Part shown: one piece after another, positions 53,416-61,676 of the stretch
How the letters are laid out: each line of letters opens with the position of its first letter
How positions within the stretch are numbered: position 1 is the stretch's first letter
Source of the DNA: Bacteroides sp.
GTDB taxonomy: Bacteria; Bacteroidota; Bacteroidia; Bacteroidales; Muribaculaceae
Direction of reading: 5' to 3'
Assembly (NCBI GenBank): GCA_014802325.1
Contig: JAAVCK010000019.1
Location: forward strand, 85,899-149,898
Length of the DNA: 64,000 nt
The notes under the pieces: generated by a model
What the model saw: the letters and a program-made list of their open reading frames with translations, nothing else
What the model was told of the DNA's origin: nothing
Databases searched by the model: none
Program-made: the position numbers and the translations under genes

Positions 53416-54417
53416 GCTGAAAGTGGTGTGACGCTTCAGATAATACTCCGTAAGTATATCAGGGCAGCCAGCCGTCAGATCTATAGTCGCGTCAGACGTG
53501 GCTATATCACTTCGCATGCGCGCATAGTCGCGATGGGCTCGCCACACAGCAGCTGCATTTCTGAAATCTAATGTGAGGGCATATTTCATAAAAGCAAGCG
53601 TGTCGAGCAACCGGCGACGGATCAGTCGGCGCACTCTCACGCCTGCCGGAAGATTTTTATGGAGCATTAGGAGATTATTGCGGAAATTCAGATACGTCTT
53701 GCGTGGATTCTCGGCAGGAAGACTTCCGCCTCCCAGATGATACACATGCGATGCAGGGCAACACCATACCTCTCCACCACGCAGCTGCATGCGCCAGCAG
53801 AGGTCTATCTCTTCCATGTGGGCGAAGAAACTGCTGTCAAGGCCTCCGGCCAGTAGATATGCCTTGTTATCGACCATCAGCGCGGCACCCGATGCCCACA
53901 TCACTCTCATCGGCTCGTCATATTGCCCTCGGTCAGCCTCGACTACCGCAAACAATCGCCCGCGACAATACGGATAGCCGTTTCTGTCAAGAAATCCGCC
54001 GGCAGCTCCGGCGTATTCAAACACAGTGCGGTCTCGATAGCTCAGTATCTTGGGCTGCACGGCCACGGCCTTGGGATGCGACTGCATGAAGCGGTAGAGT
54101 GGAGTGATCCAGTCGGAATCCACGGCAACGTCAGAATTCAACAGTATTGTGTATCGATATTCGTCGGCCACAGCGGCTATTGCCCTATTGTATCCCTCGG
54201 CAAAGCCGTAGTTCTCGGCCAATTCCATTACTTCGACCTCAGGATAATTCTCACGCAGCCATGCCACCGAATCGTCAGTCGAGCCATTATCGGCCACTAT
54301 CAGGCGTGCTATATCGCCGGGAAGATGCTCTACGACCGAGGGTAGAAACTCGGCAAGCAATTTTCTACCATTCCAGTTAAGGATTATTACTGCTATGGGA
54401 AGACTTGATTTTGTCAT
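53389..54417 (-). CDS. Family 2 glycosyltransferase (WcaA/RfbF-like)
   Basis: 342 residues from the ATG at 54417. GT2 signs: AVIILNWNGRKLL at the N-terminus, DNGSTDDS, LNSDVAVD, and a downstream VMWASGAALMV plus HMEEIDLCWR, a layout close to rhamnosyltransferase-type enzymes. Helical C-terminus. Overlaps the upstream acyltransferase gene by ~40 bp and surE at its 3' end. Because dTDP-rhamnose genes lie 17 kb away, a rhamnosyl transfer role is possible but not shown. Confidence 0.87.
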   Translation of the reverse strand: MTKSSLPIAVIILNWNGRKLLAEFLPSVVEHLPGDIARLIVADNGSTDDSVAWLRENYPEVEVMELAENYGFAEGYNRAIAAVADEYRYTILLNSDVAVDSDWITPLYRFMQSHPKAVAVQPKILSYRDRTVFEYAGAAGGFLDRNGYPYCRGRLFAVVEADRGQYDEPMRVMWASGAALMVDNKAYLLAGGLDSSFFAHMEEIDLCWRMQLRGGEVWCCPASHVYHLGGGSLPAENPRKTYLNFRNNLLMLHKNLPAGVRVRRLIRRRLLDTLAFMKYALTLDFRNAAAVWRAHRDYARMRSDIATSDATIDLTAGCPDILTEYYLKRHTTFSSLSKRSEC

Positions 54418-55324
54418 ATGAATTATCATCGGCAAACGTTACGGGAATTTTCCATCGCTTGTGGCTCCACAGCCATATGGCGGGATTGCGGCGTATGGTG
54501 GACTCAAGCATGCGCGCATACATATCGGTAAGGGTATAAGGCTCAGTGACTGAGGCATCTTCGGCCATGAAGCGAGTGGTGATCCGGTAGTGACCGCGCG
54601 ATATTTTCTCCATATCCAAGTACACGACCGCCATTCCCAGACGGCGGGCGAGCTGCTCGGTGCCGGTGATTATAGCGGTGGGATGGTTCAGAAATTCCAG
54701 CACATGGGTCACATCGCCGTGGCTCGGCTTCTGATCACTCATAAAGCCTGTGATGGATACCTTACCATCTTTGCGCAGTCGTATCAGATCGCGGAGCACG
54801 GATGACTTGGGAAAGGACAACGAGTGGAATCTGCTGCGGAGATCAAGGAAATATTTATCAAAAAACTTGTTGCGCAGCGGTCGGTAAACCTGAGCGAACT
54901 CACAGTCGCGGGGCGGACGATGACGGGTGTGGAGGGTAATGGATGTAGCCCATTCCCAGTTGCCGCAGTGAGAGAAGTAACTTACTATCGATCGCCCTTC
55001 ATCCCACAGACGGTCTATAATATCAATGTCGACAAACTCCATGCGGCGCTTTATCTCCTCATCGCTTATGTGGTGAAGCTTGACAGTTTCTACAAAATAA
55101 TCGGCAAAGTTGAGATAAAACTGCTTGACAGTACGTCGCACTTCATCCTCGGTCATATCGGGAAAGGAGCTGCGAATATTATCATATACCACCTTACGGC
55201 GATAGCGCACTACATAATACAGCAAAAAGTATATCACGTCGGCTATAACGTAAAGCACACCGAGCGGCAGGTAAGCCAGCCCGTGAAGCAACCATTTCAC
55301 CGGCAGATATACCCACTCTTTCAT
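54377..55324 (-). CDS. LpxL/HtrB-family lipid A acyltransferase
   Basis: 315 residues. One N-terminal membrane stretch (about residues 11-38) and the lysophospholipid acyltransferase-like domain with the HX4E motif H-C-G-N-W-E (His119, Glu124). SMSDQKPS-like motif F-M-S-D-Q-K-P-S further on matches the family's substrate-binding block. It should add a secondary acyl chain to lipid A precursors at the inner membrane. Overlaps mtaB by 4 bp and the GT2 gene at its 3' end. Confidence 0.88.
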   Translation of the reverse strand: MKEWVYLPVKWLLHGLAYLPLGVLYVIADVIYFLLYYVVRYRRKVVYDNIRSSFPDMTEDEVRRTVKQFYLNFADYFVETVKLHHISDEEIKRRMEFVDIDIIDRLWDEGRSIVSYFSHCGNWEWATSITLHTRHRPPRDCEFAQVYRPLRNKFFDKYFLDLRSRFHSLSFPKSSVLRDLIRLRKDGKVSITGFMSDQKPSHGDVTHVLEFLNHPTAIITGTEQLARRLGMAVVYLDMEKISRGHYRITTRFMAEDASVTEPYTLTDMYARMLESTIRRNPAIWLWSHKRWKIPVTFADDNSYDKIKSSHSSNNP

Positions 55325-56652
55325 CCGCGATAGTCTCCTTTCATATATTCTGTCACACCCGGTTCGGCCGAAAGTGTGCAGTCGATCACCGTGTTGGCAA
55401 GCGATGGCTGCGGCGGGATATCGACACGGAGGTAATTGTCGGTAAATCCGCCCATCGTCCCGTCGGAAGCCTGATGCTCTACAAGCACGGGGCGCACAGC
55501 GCCTTCAAAGCGCTTAGCAAACGCATTGAGTTTTGCATCGGAGAGAGCTATCATTATAGCGGTGCGCCTGTGCTTCTCATCCTGAGGCACCACATGCTCT
55601 ATTTCAAGAGCCTTAGTGCCGGGGCGCTCGCTATACGTGAATACATGGAGTCGGGATATGTCGAGCGACTCTATGAATCTTCGGGATTCTTCAAACCGTT
55701 CGGCTGTCTCGCCGCGAGCCCCTACTATCAGGTCTACACCGATGAAAGCGTCGGGGATAAGACGGCGTACTGTCTCGATCTTGTACCTGAAAAGTGCCGT
55801 GTCATAGCGGCGGTGCATGAGTTTGAGCACTTCATCACTTCCGCTCTGAAGCGGTATATGAAAGTGTGGCATGAAGCGGCGCGACTGCGACACAAATTCT
55901 ATCAGTTCGTCGGTAAGCAAATTGGGTTCGATCGACGAAATGCGGTAGCGCTCTATTCCTTCCACTTCGTCGAGCGCACGGCACAGATCAAGGAATGTCT
56001 CTTCACTACCTTTGCCGAAATCGCCTATATTGACACCGGTTATCACAATTTCCTTGCCTCCTTCAGCTGCCACACCGCGAGCCTGGGCTACCAGATCGGC
56101 TATTCGCGGCGAGCGGCTACGGCCTCGCGCCATAGGTATAGTGCAGTATGTGCAGTAGTAGTCACATCCGTCCTGCACTTTAAGAAAATAGCGCGTGCGG
56201 TCGCCACGCGAACATGAGGGGGTAAATGCCCGTATGTCGCGTGTGGGTGTCACGTGAGTTTCTCCGGCCGAACTATCGTGGGAGGAGCCGACGTAGGAGC
56301 AGATATATTCTACCAGTTCGGTCTTGCGGTCGTTGCCGGCTACGATTTTCACACCCGGAAGCTGACGGATGGCATCGGCCGACAGTTGGGCGTAACATCC
56401 GGTCACAACTATAGCTGCCGACGGATATCGACGGGCAAACGAACGTATGGTCTGACGACATTTTTTCTCAGCAAGTTCGGTGACGCTGCATGAGTTGATG
56501 ACTATGACGTCGGGGGTATCGCCCGGCTCGGCACGAACCACTCCCCTGCTCTGTAGCATGGATGCTATAGTCGAGGTCTCGGCATAGTTGAGCTTGCAGC
56601 CGAATGTGTGATACAGCGCTGTATGGCGGGTGGAAAACTCCGAATCGATCAT
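55321..56652 (-). CDS. mtaB: tRNA (N6-threonylcarbamoyladenosine-37-C2) methylthiotransferase
   Basis: Radical SAM enzyme adding a methylthio group to t6A37 of ANN-decoding tRNAs. The N-terminal UPF0004 domain has its three cluster cysteines at Cys19 (FGCKLN), Cys55 (NSCSV) and Cys86 (TGCYA); the radical SAM CX3CX2C is Cys163, 167, 170 in CDYYCTYC; a TRAM domain ends the protein (residues ~375-435). The FGCKLNYAE signature points to MtaB rather than MiaB. 443 residues. Overlaps suhB and the LpxL-like gene by 4 bp each. Confidence 0.94.
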   Translation of the reverse strand: MIDSEFSTRHTALYHTFGCKLNYAETSTIASMLQSRGVVRAEPGDTPDVIVINSCSVTELAEKKCRQTIRSFARRYPSAAIVVTGCYAQLSADAIRQLPGVKIVAGNDRKTELVEYICSYVGSSHDSSAGETHVTPTRDIRAFTPSCSRGDRTRYFLKVQDGCDYYCTYCTIPMARGRSRSPRIADLVAQARGVAAEGGKEIVITGVNIGDFGKGSEETFLDLCRALDEVEGIERYRISSIEPNLLTDELIEFVSQSRRFMPHFHIPLQSGSDEVLKLMHRRYDTALFRYKIETVRRLIPDAFIGVDLIVGARGETAERFEESRRFIESLDISRLHVFTYSERPGTKALEIEHVVPQDEKHRRTAIMIALSDAKLNAFAKRFEGAVRPVLVEHQASDGTMGGFTDNYLRVDIPPQPSLANTVIDCTLSAEPGVTEYMKGDYRG

Positions 56653-57440
56653 TGATTTATCAGTGGTTCTATCTTTGAATAAAGTGCCTCAGACGACACG
56701 ACGATACTGATATTGCGATCGTTGCGATACGACGAGTGCACTCCGCCGGCCTCATGAAGTATAAGAAGTGCGGCGCCTACATCCCACGCATGCAGATTCA
56801 TTTCCCAATATGCGTCGAGCACTCCGGCCGCTACGTAGCATATATCCATAGCCGACGATCCGAGCCTGCGGAGTCCCCTCACATGTGGAAGCACGCGAGC
56901 GGTTACATCTATATTGTTGTCAGGATTAGTATCCTTATCGATCGGGAAACCGGTAGATACCACGGCATGCGAAAGCATGTCATTGGTCTTCACTCTGACA
57001 GGATGGCCGTTGAGCATGGCTCCCTGACCTTTCACCGCTGTAAAGAGTTCATCGGTAAAAGGATCATATACCACTCCCACTATGGTTTCGCCTTTGTATT
57101 CCAAAGCGATAGACGTGCAGCATATAGGCAGACCGGCGGCAAAATTAGTTGTGCCGTCGATCGGATCTATCACCCAGCGGTAATCGCTGCCTGAGTCGGC
57201 CTCGCCGCTTTCCTCAGCAAGTATGGAGTGATCAGGATAACGGCGACGGATTTCACCGGTTATCAGGGCGTCGCAAGCCTTATCGGCCGGCGTGACTATA
57301 TCCGCATCGTTGATCTTGGCTTTCTCGGTCAGCGACGACGAGCGGAAATATTCGCGCATTATACGCCCGGCACCCGATGCCATCTCCACAGCGGCAAGGA
57401 GGTATTCGTCGTATGAAATGTTACCGGTTTCAGTCGACAT
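56649..57440 (-). CDS. suhB: Inositol monophosphatase family protein
   Basis: 263 residues. Lithium-sensitive phosphatase family: AEES (Glu77-78) and WVIDPIDGTTNF (Asp92, Asp95) hold the Mg ions, and the C-terminal ligand is in WDVGAALLILHEAGG. Acts on myo-inositol-1-phosphate or related sugar phosphates; SuhB-type roles in rRNA antitermination are known in Proteobacteria only. Start at the ATG 57440 rather than the TTG two codons earlier; overlaps the lrp-like gene by 11 bp. Confidence 0.9.
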   Translation of the reverse strand: MSTETGNISYDEYLLAAVEMASGAGRIMREYFRSSSLTEKAKINDADIVTPADKACDALITGEIRRRYPDHSILAEESGEADSGSDYRWVIDPIDGTTNFAAGLPICCTSIALEYKGETIVGVVYDPFTDELFTAVKGQGAMLNGHPVRVKTNDMLSHAVVSTGFPIDKDTNPDNNIDVTARVLPHVRGLRRLGSSAMDICYVAAGVLDAYWEMNLHAWDVGAALLILHEAGGVHSSYRNDRNISIVVSSEALYSKIEPLINQ

Positions 57441-57903
57441 TTTCAATATTTATCGGGAGCGGACGGTTGATGACTTCTTTAAATGATATAAGAGTCTCGG
57501 TGCGTCCACCGCCGAGCTCCTGAAGTTTGCCGCGGATGAGTTCGAGCAGATGACTGTTGTTGTGGGCGAAAATCTTGGCCAGAATATCGTACTGACCGGT
57601 AGTATAGTGAAGTTCCACTACTTCGGGCATGGATGTGAGCTGATTGACCACTGCGTCAAACTTGGTGGGATCATTGAGAATGAATCCTACGTAGGCACAT
57701 GTGTCATAACCCACTGCCGAAGGGTCGATTATCGACTCAAATCCCTTGATCACACCGAGTGATGTGAGCTTCTGAATGCGCTGATGTATCGCTGCGCCTG
57801 ACACATTGGTCTCACGGGCGATTTCCAAAAAGGGCTTGCGCGCATTGCTTGATAACATTTCAAGTATCTTGAAATCGAGCGAATCGAAGTGCTGTCGTGC
57901 CAT
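57430..57903 (-). CDS. Lrp/AsnC family transcriptional regulator
   Basis: 157 residues: an N-terminal winged helix-turn-helix (LDFKILEMLSSNARKPFLEIARETNVSGAAIHQRIQKLTSLGVI) and a C-terminal RAM/ACT ligand-binding domain (TCAYVGFILNDPTKFDAVVNQL, GQYDILAKIFA). Family members sense amino acids and control their metabolism. First gene of the minus-strand run lrp-suhB-mtaB-LpxL-like-GT2, all overlapping, under one promoter. Confidence 0.93.
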   Translation of the reverse strand: MARQHFDSLDFKILEMLSSNARKPFLEIARETNVSGAAIHQRIQKLTSLGVIKGFESIIDPSAVGYDTCAYVGFILNDPTKFDAVVNQLTSMPEVVELHYTTGQYDILAKIFAHNNSHLLELIRGKLQELGGGRTETLISFKEVINRPLPINIENVD

Positions 57904-57966
57904 GGTAATTTGTTATGTTTGTTTTTTATTATATTACTAAGTGATGTCAGAGTCTTAATTTCATTG

Positions 57967-57997
57967 CAAAATTAAACAATTTCCCTGTCAGTTCAAA
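57967..57997 (-). promoter_or_regulatory. Consensus promoter of the lrp-suhB-mtaB run
   Basis: On the minus strand, TTTG (57997-57994), a 19-bp spacer and TAATTTTG (57974-57967). Leader ~60 nt, long enough for autoregulatory sites before the ATG at 57903. Confidence 0.75.
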
Positions 57998-58004
57998 AAA
58001 ATAT

Positions 58005-58045
58005 TGCTGCCGGAGACACTTTTTCGCGCACCGACAGCATTTTTT
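58005..58045 (-). terminator. Intrinsic terminator after the DUF362 gene
   Basis: Nine-base arms 58005-58013 and 58031-58039 pair with one wobble; on the minus strand a T-run (complement of 57995-58001) follows. Plus-strand T's at 58040-58045 make it look bidirectional. Confidence 0.7.
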
Positions 58046-58071
58046 ATATCATTTTGTCAATTTTGGATTTC

Positions 58072-59058
58072 TTACTCCTCTATGGTGACAAGATTGTATT
58101 TCTGCGAGCCGAGTCCGAGTTCTTCGGCATGAGTGAGAGTTATCATACCCTGACGGGAGTTGATGCGTTCTATCAGTGCTTCTTTTCCGGGATCGGATGA
58201 ATTGAACACCATGTCGACACACGCGCGGTCGAGAGCCACAGGATCAAGCGAGGCAAATACTCCGAGGTCGCCCATCTCGGGAGCGTGGGGATTGCCGTCG
58301 CAGTCACAGTCAACCGAAAGACGGTTGGCCACATTAATATAAAGGATATTGCCACCGGTATAATCTATCACGCCCTTGGCTGCCTCGGCCATTGATTCGA
58401 GAAAATCGGGTTGGTCGGCGATATTACGCCATATCGAGTCGGCATTCTCAATCTTGCCTGCCGAGTGAATATATGCCTTTCCGTTTGACGAAGCTATACC
58501 GATGGAAATATTTTTGAGCGCTCCGCCGAATCCACCCATGGCGTGTCCCTTGAAATGCGACAGCACTACTATGAAATCATAATCGGCAAAGTGTTTTCCC
58601 ACAATATCTTTCGTAAGATGTTTGCCACCGCTCACGGGTATTTCCATTTCACCCTCGGCATCCATGATGTCTACTCCGGCTAAGTCGGTGAAGCCATGCT
58701 CCTTGGCTGTCTTGATGTGAGCCTCGGTGATATTACGGTTGCCGTTGTAAGCGGTATTACACTCGATGAAGGTGCCATTGATCACCCTCACCAGATCGGC
58801 TATGAGAGCCGTGTCGAGATGGTTGGATTTCTCCGACTCTCCGGTAGAAATTTTTATACCTATTTTATTACCTTCAGCCTTACGTCCGAGCGCCTCGTAG
58901 ACCTTCACGAGATTCTCAGGAGTTATGTCCTTGATATAATACACTGTGGGGATTGAGTCGGCTGCATCGGTTGAGGTCTGAGCAGTTGCCGTCTTACCTG
59001 TACACGACATTGCCATAAGCATGGCGCCTGAGAGAAGAATGGTAGAAAGAATTTTCAT
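58072..59058 (-). CDS. Exported DUF362 lipoprotein
   Basis: 328 residues from the ATG at 59058, which gives lipobox M-A-M-S-C (Cys19). The body is a DUF362 domain: GIKISTGESEKSNHL, the LSHFKGHAMGGFGGALKN block, and the cysteine pair in VDCDCDGNPHAPEMGD. Most DUF362 proteins are cytosolic and often joined to ferredoxin domains; here there is none and the protein is predicted envelope-anchored. It follows a TonB-dependent receptor gene by 28 bp in the same direction, suggesting a shared substrate, perhaps a metal complex. Confidence 0.82.
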   Translation of the reverse strand: MKILSTILLSGAMLMAMSCTGKTATAQTSTDAADSIPTVYYIKDITPENLVKVYEALGRKAEGNKIGIKISTGESEKSNHLDTALIADLVRVINGTFIECNTAYNGNRNITEAHIKTAKEHGFTDLAGVDIMDAEGEMEIPVSGGKHLTKDIVGKHFADYDFIVVLSHFKGHAMGGFGGALKNISIGIASSNGKAYIHSAGKIENADSIWRNIADQPDFLESMAEAAKGVIDYTGGNILYINVANRLSVDCDCDGNPHAPEMGDLGVFASLDPVALDRACVDMVFNSSDPGKEALIERINSRQGMITLTHAEELGLGSQKYNLVTIEE

Positions 59059-59086
59059 ATTAAACATTGGATAGAATTAATTATTA

Positions 59087-60955
59087 TCAGAATCTTAACC
59101 TGAATCCACCCGTTGCGGTGAACCCGGGCATTGTGTAACCTCGGTTTATAACGTAGCGGGCAGCTGTTATATTGTCGAGCAGGCAGAAAACCGACACCTG
59201 ATTTGCCACCCGACATTCGGCCTTCAGATTCACCACTGCGTAGCTCTGTAAATCAATATCGTCTGCCACATAAAGACGCCCTACTCCTTTCAGATTAGCC
59301 GACAGGGTAAGCACATCAATAGGCATCCATTCGGCACCTATAAAATACTGATGACGGGGTGCACCGGTGAGATCGGAGAGTGACGTATGTAGATAACTGT
59401 ACATGCCGATGACCGTCAGCCGACGGCTCAGGCGCGCCTCGGCGCTCAGCTCTATACCTTTATTAATAAAGTTGCCTGTATTGCGATTGTGCATATCCAC
59501 CACTTCTATCATATTTGCGCCTTGGCTGTAATAAGCCGTAAGTTCGGCCCGGACGTTGCACCCGAAATATTTAGCCACGGACAACTCATAGTTCCACATC
59601 CGCTCTGGTTCAAGATCAGGATTTGCCATCCTATACAGATACAGCTCTCTGAACGAAGGATTTCGATATCCCATCGATGCTGACGCCTTAAGTGTGAATC
59701 GGCTGCCGGGATGACACACCACTCCAGCCTGAGGTATCCAGCGGGTGGAAAACTTATCACTGTTGGCCATCCTGACTCCCGCATTAAGAACTAACCGCTC
59801 AGCAAACAGACTTTGTGCGAGCGTGGCGTAAGGTGAATATTCGGTAATAGTCTTTCGGCTTATCGTCGCCATTGCACCGGGCTGATGTGCCGTGCCCCCC
59901 GACATAGGTATTTCTCCCGAATAAGTAGCAAAGTCCATTCCGGCCGTAGCCTGCGCCCCTGCCCAGGGAGAGAAATTCTGATATAAGAGCACCCCGAAGC
60001 GGTCGTCAAGGCTATGAAAATGACGCGGATCATCAATGTAATGATTTCCCCAGCTGTAATATACGCGCCCTACACCCGAAGTGATTTCGTAATCATTTCT
60101 TACCGATACTGACGCTTCGCCTCGCGTCACATTCTGATGATAAATGTCCGTCGACTCGGGATTGTCGAGTTTTGGATACACCGGATCATTACCCTTAAAG
60201 TTCATCAGCGTCATGTCAGCAGCAGTCGACCAAATCCGTGAAATATCCACACCTAATCTTGCATATCCGCTCCACTCGCTGAAATCCATCCCTCGTATAT
60301 TTCCGTCGGTTCTATCATAGCTCACCGATGCAAGCGCTGAAAAACGTCCGGCCTTTGAAGTGGCCGTAGCGGTAGTCTGCCACGTATTATACGAACCATA
60401 TTGTGAAGTAAGATCAAGAGAGAAAGGACTCCCTGACACTCCCTTTGTTATCACATTAATAGCCCCGCCCATAGCGTTGGATCCATACAACACCGAGCCC
60501 GGACCGCGAAGCACCTCTACCCTCTCTACATATTCTTTTTTATAAAAATCCGCAACGTGGTGAGAATACAGCCCTGCAAACTGAGGTTGGCCATCGACCA
60601 TCATAAGCACTCCGCTGGCTCGATCGCCCCCAACTCCGCGAAGCTTTATATGCCCGGCACCGCCATTACTGCTCACACCGAAACCCAAAACACCTCGCTC
60701 GGTCACAAACAGACTCGGCACACGATCTGACAACACCGACAGCAGCGCCGAAGACCCGACACTTTCCAATGCAGCCCCGTCAACCACACTCACCGTGTAT
60801 GGCAACAGCGACGCACTCACTCTATTATTCGAGCCGGTGACAACAACCTCGCTCAACCCAATAGTCGAAATCGAATCAACCGTTACACTCTCCGAGTGCG
60901 ACGCCAAACATACGCCACATATCGTAATCATCGATAAAAACAATCGACCTATCAT
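59087..60955 (-). CDS. TonB-dependent outer-membrane receptor (BtuB/FepA-like)
   Basis: 622 residues from the ATG at 60955: signal peptide (MIGRLFLSMITICGVCLASHS), a TonB-box-like ISTIGLSEVVVTGS, the plug domain (about 45-150, with VEVLRGPGSVLYGSNAMGGAINV), and a 22-strand barrel ending in GFRLRF, whose last residue is Phe. It lacks the N-terminal carboxypeptidase-like domain and SusD partner of glycan receptors, so a siderophore, heme, cobalamin or metal substrate is more likely. A longer frame to 61093 was rejected because it contains the promoter. Confidence 0.9.
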   Translation of the reverse strand: MIGRLFLSMITICGVCLASHSESVTVDSISTIGLSEVVVTGSNNRVSASLLPYTVSVVDGAALESVGSSALLSVLSDRVPSLFVTERGVLGFGVSSNGGAGHIKLRGVGGDRASGVLMMVDGQPQFAGLYSHHVADFYKKEYVERVEVLRGPGSVLYGSNAMGGAINVITKGVSGSPFSLDLTSQYGSYNTWQTTATATSKAGRFSALASVSYDRTDGNIRGMDFSEWSGYARLGVDISRIWSTAADMTLMNFKGNDPVYPKLDNPESTDIYHQNVTRGEASVSVRNDYEITSGVGRVYYSWGNHYIDDPRHFHSLDDRFGVLLYQNFSPWAGAQATAGMDFATYSGEIPMSGGTAHQPGAMATISRKTITEYSPYATLAQSLFAERLVLNAGVRMANSDKFSTRWIPQAGVVCHPGSRFTLKASASMGYRNPSFRELYLYRMANPDLEPERMWNYELSVAKYFGCNVRAELTAYYSQGANMIEVVDMHNRNTGNFINKGIELSAEARLSRRLTVIGMYSYLHTSLSDLTGAPRHQYFIGAEWMPIDVLTLSANLKGVGRLYVADDIDLQSYAVVNLKAECRVANQVSVFCLLDNITAARYVINRGYTMPGFTATGGFRLRF

Positions 60956-60978
60956 AACATTCTTAACTAACTTTAGTG

Positions 60979-61010
60979 CAAAGATACAAAAGCTCCTCAA
61001 AATATACAAC
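60979..61010 (-). promoter_or_regulatory. Promoter of the TonB receptor-DUF362 operon
   Basis: On the minus strand, TTG (61010-61008), a 21-bp spacer and TATCTTTG (60986-60979); leader ~20 nt. Confidence 0.72.
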
Positions 61011-61079
61011 CACATCACATTAAAAATCAACACATTGCAATAATTCAGTAAAAATAATTCAAAAAAAGTTCCTAAAAAA

Positions 61080-61111
61080 TTTGCACACTTCAAAAATTAC
61101 CCCTAACTTTG
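61080..61111 (+). promoter_or_regulatory. Consensus promoter of tRNA-Phe
   Basis: TTTG (61080-61083), a 20-bp spacer and TAACTTTG (61104-61111), ~65 bp before the mature tRNA 5' end, leaving a processed leader. Confidence 0.8.
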
Positions 61112-61181
61112 CATCGCAAATGAGGGAAACACCTCACCTAAACAAAGCATCAGCGGATGCATATCTAAAACAAAACAACTT

Positions 61182-61254
61182 GGTGCCATAGCTCAGTTGG
61201 TAGAGCAAAGGACTGAAAATCCTTGTGTCCCCGGTTCGATTCCTGGTGGCACCA
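61182..61254 (+). tRNA. tRNA-Phe (GAA anticodon)
   Basis: 73 nt. The acceptor stem GGTGCCA (61182-61188) pairs with TGGCACC (61247-61253); D-loop GCTCAGTTGGTAGAGC; anticodon GAA at 61215-61217 between ACT and AATC; T-loop GGTTCGATTCC. Discriminator A at 61254; CCA is not encoded. A clean terminator follows directly. Confidence 0.97.
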
Positions 61255-61256
61255 CA

Positions 61257-61291
61257 AAAGACCGCTAATTCTCAATGAGTTAGCGGTCTTT
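61257..61291 (+). terminator. Intrinsic terminator after tRNA-Phe
   Basis: AAAGACCGCTAA (61257-61268) pairs perfectly with 61280-61291 around an 11-nt loop, ending in TTT and followed by CTTTC. Confidence 0.85.
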
Positions 61292-61313
61292 CTTTCATCC
61301 ATACCCCTCCAAG

Positions 61314-61569
61314 TCACCACATTAGTCACCACGCTCGCCATAATTTACTGAATTATTGTGCGTTATGCGTGGTGAGGGATATACATATCCATCTTGTTAC
61401 CATTGTAACGTATTGATTATCAACATGTAATTTATTATCGTCCGTCATCAGTCACAGTCATTCAACCCACCTTTCTTGTCCAATATGGGTAAACTTTAAC
61501 ATACTTTAACTATAATTGCAGGGAGAAAATGTGGTGATCTCGTCCTAAGTCTCTACTGGGTCACCACAT
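61314..61569. repeat. Cluster of five TCACCAC heptamers in a gene-free stretch next to tRNA-Phe
   Basis: TCACCACAT at 61314-61322, TCACCACGC at 61326-61334, GCGTGGTGA at 61367-61375, ATGTGGTGA at 61529-61537 and TCACCACAT at 61561-61569. The first two are direct repeats 12 bp apart; the others form inverted pairs with them (9-bp arms). The stretch 61292-61630 has no ORF with gene-like features and is visibly AT-rich outside the repeats. Arrangement resembles recombinase arm sites or an operator array. Confidence 0.65.
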
Positions 61570-61630
61570 CATGATACGAAATAATGTTAAAATATGAGAC
61601 TGTTATTTTCTAATTCTTGAATAGCGAAAT

Positions 61631-61658
61631 AGAAAAGTCTGCCCAAAATGAGCAGACT
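61631..61658 (-). terminator. Intrinsic terminator after the radical SAM gene
   Basis: AGTCTGC (61636-61642) and GCAGACT (61652-61658) form a 7-bp stem; on the minus strand TTTTCT follows. Confidence 0.65.
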
Positions 61659-61676
61659 GATCAGGGCATGAAATCT

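Noticed and set aside
59087..61093. Longer TonB receptor frame starting at 61093
   Set aside because: It contains the receptor's own promoter and would place the signal peptide internally.
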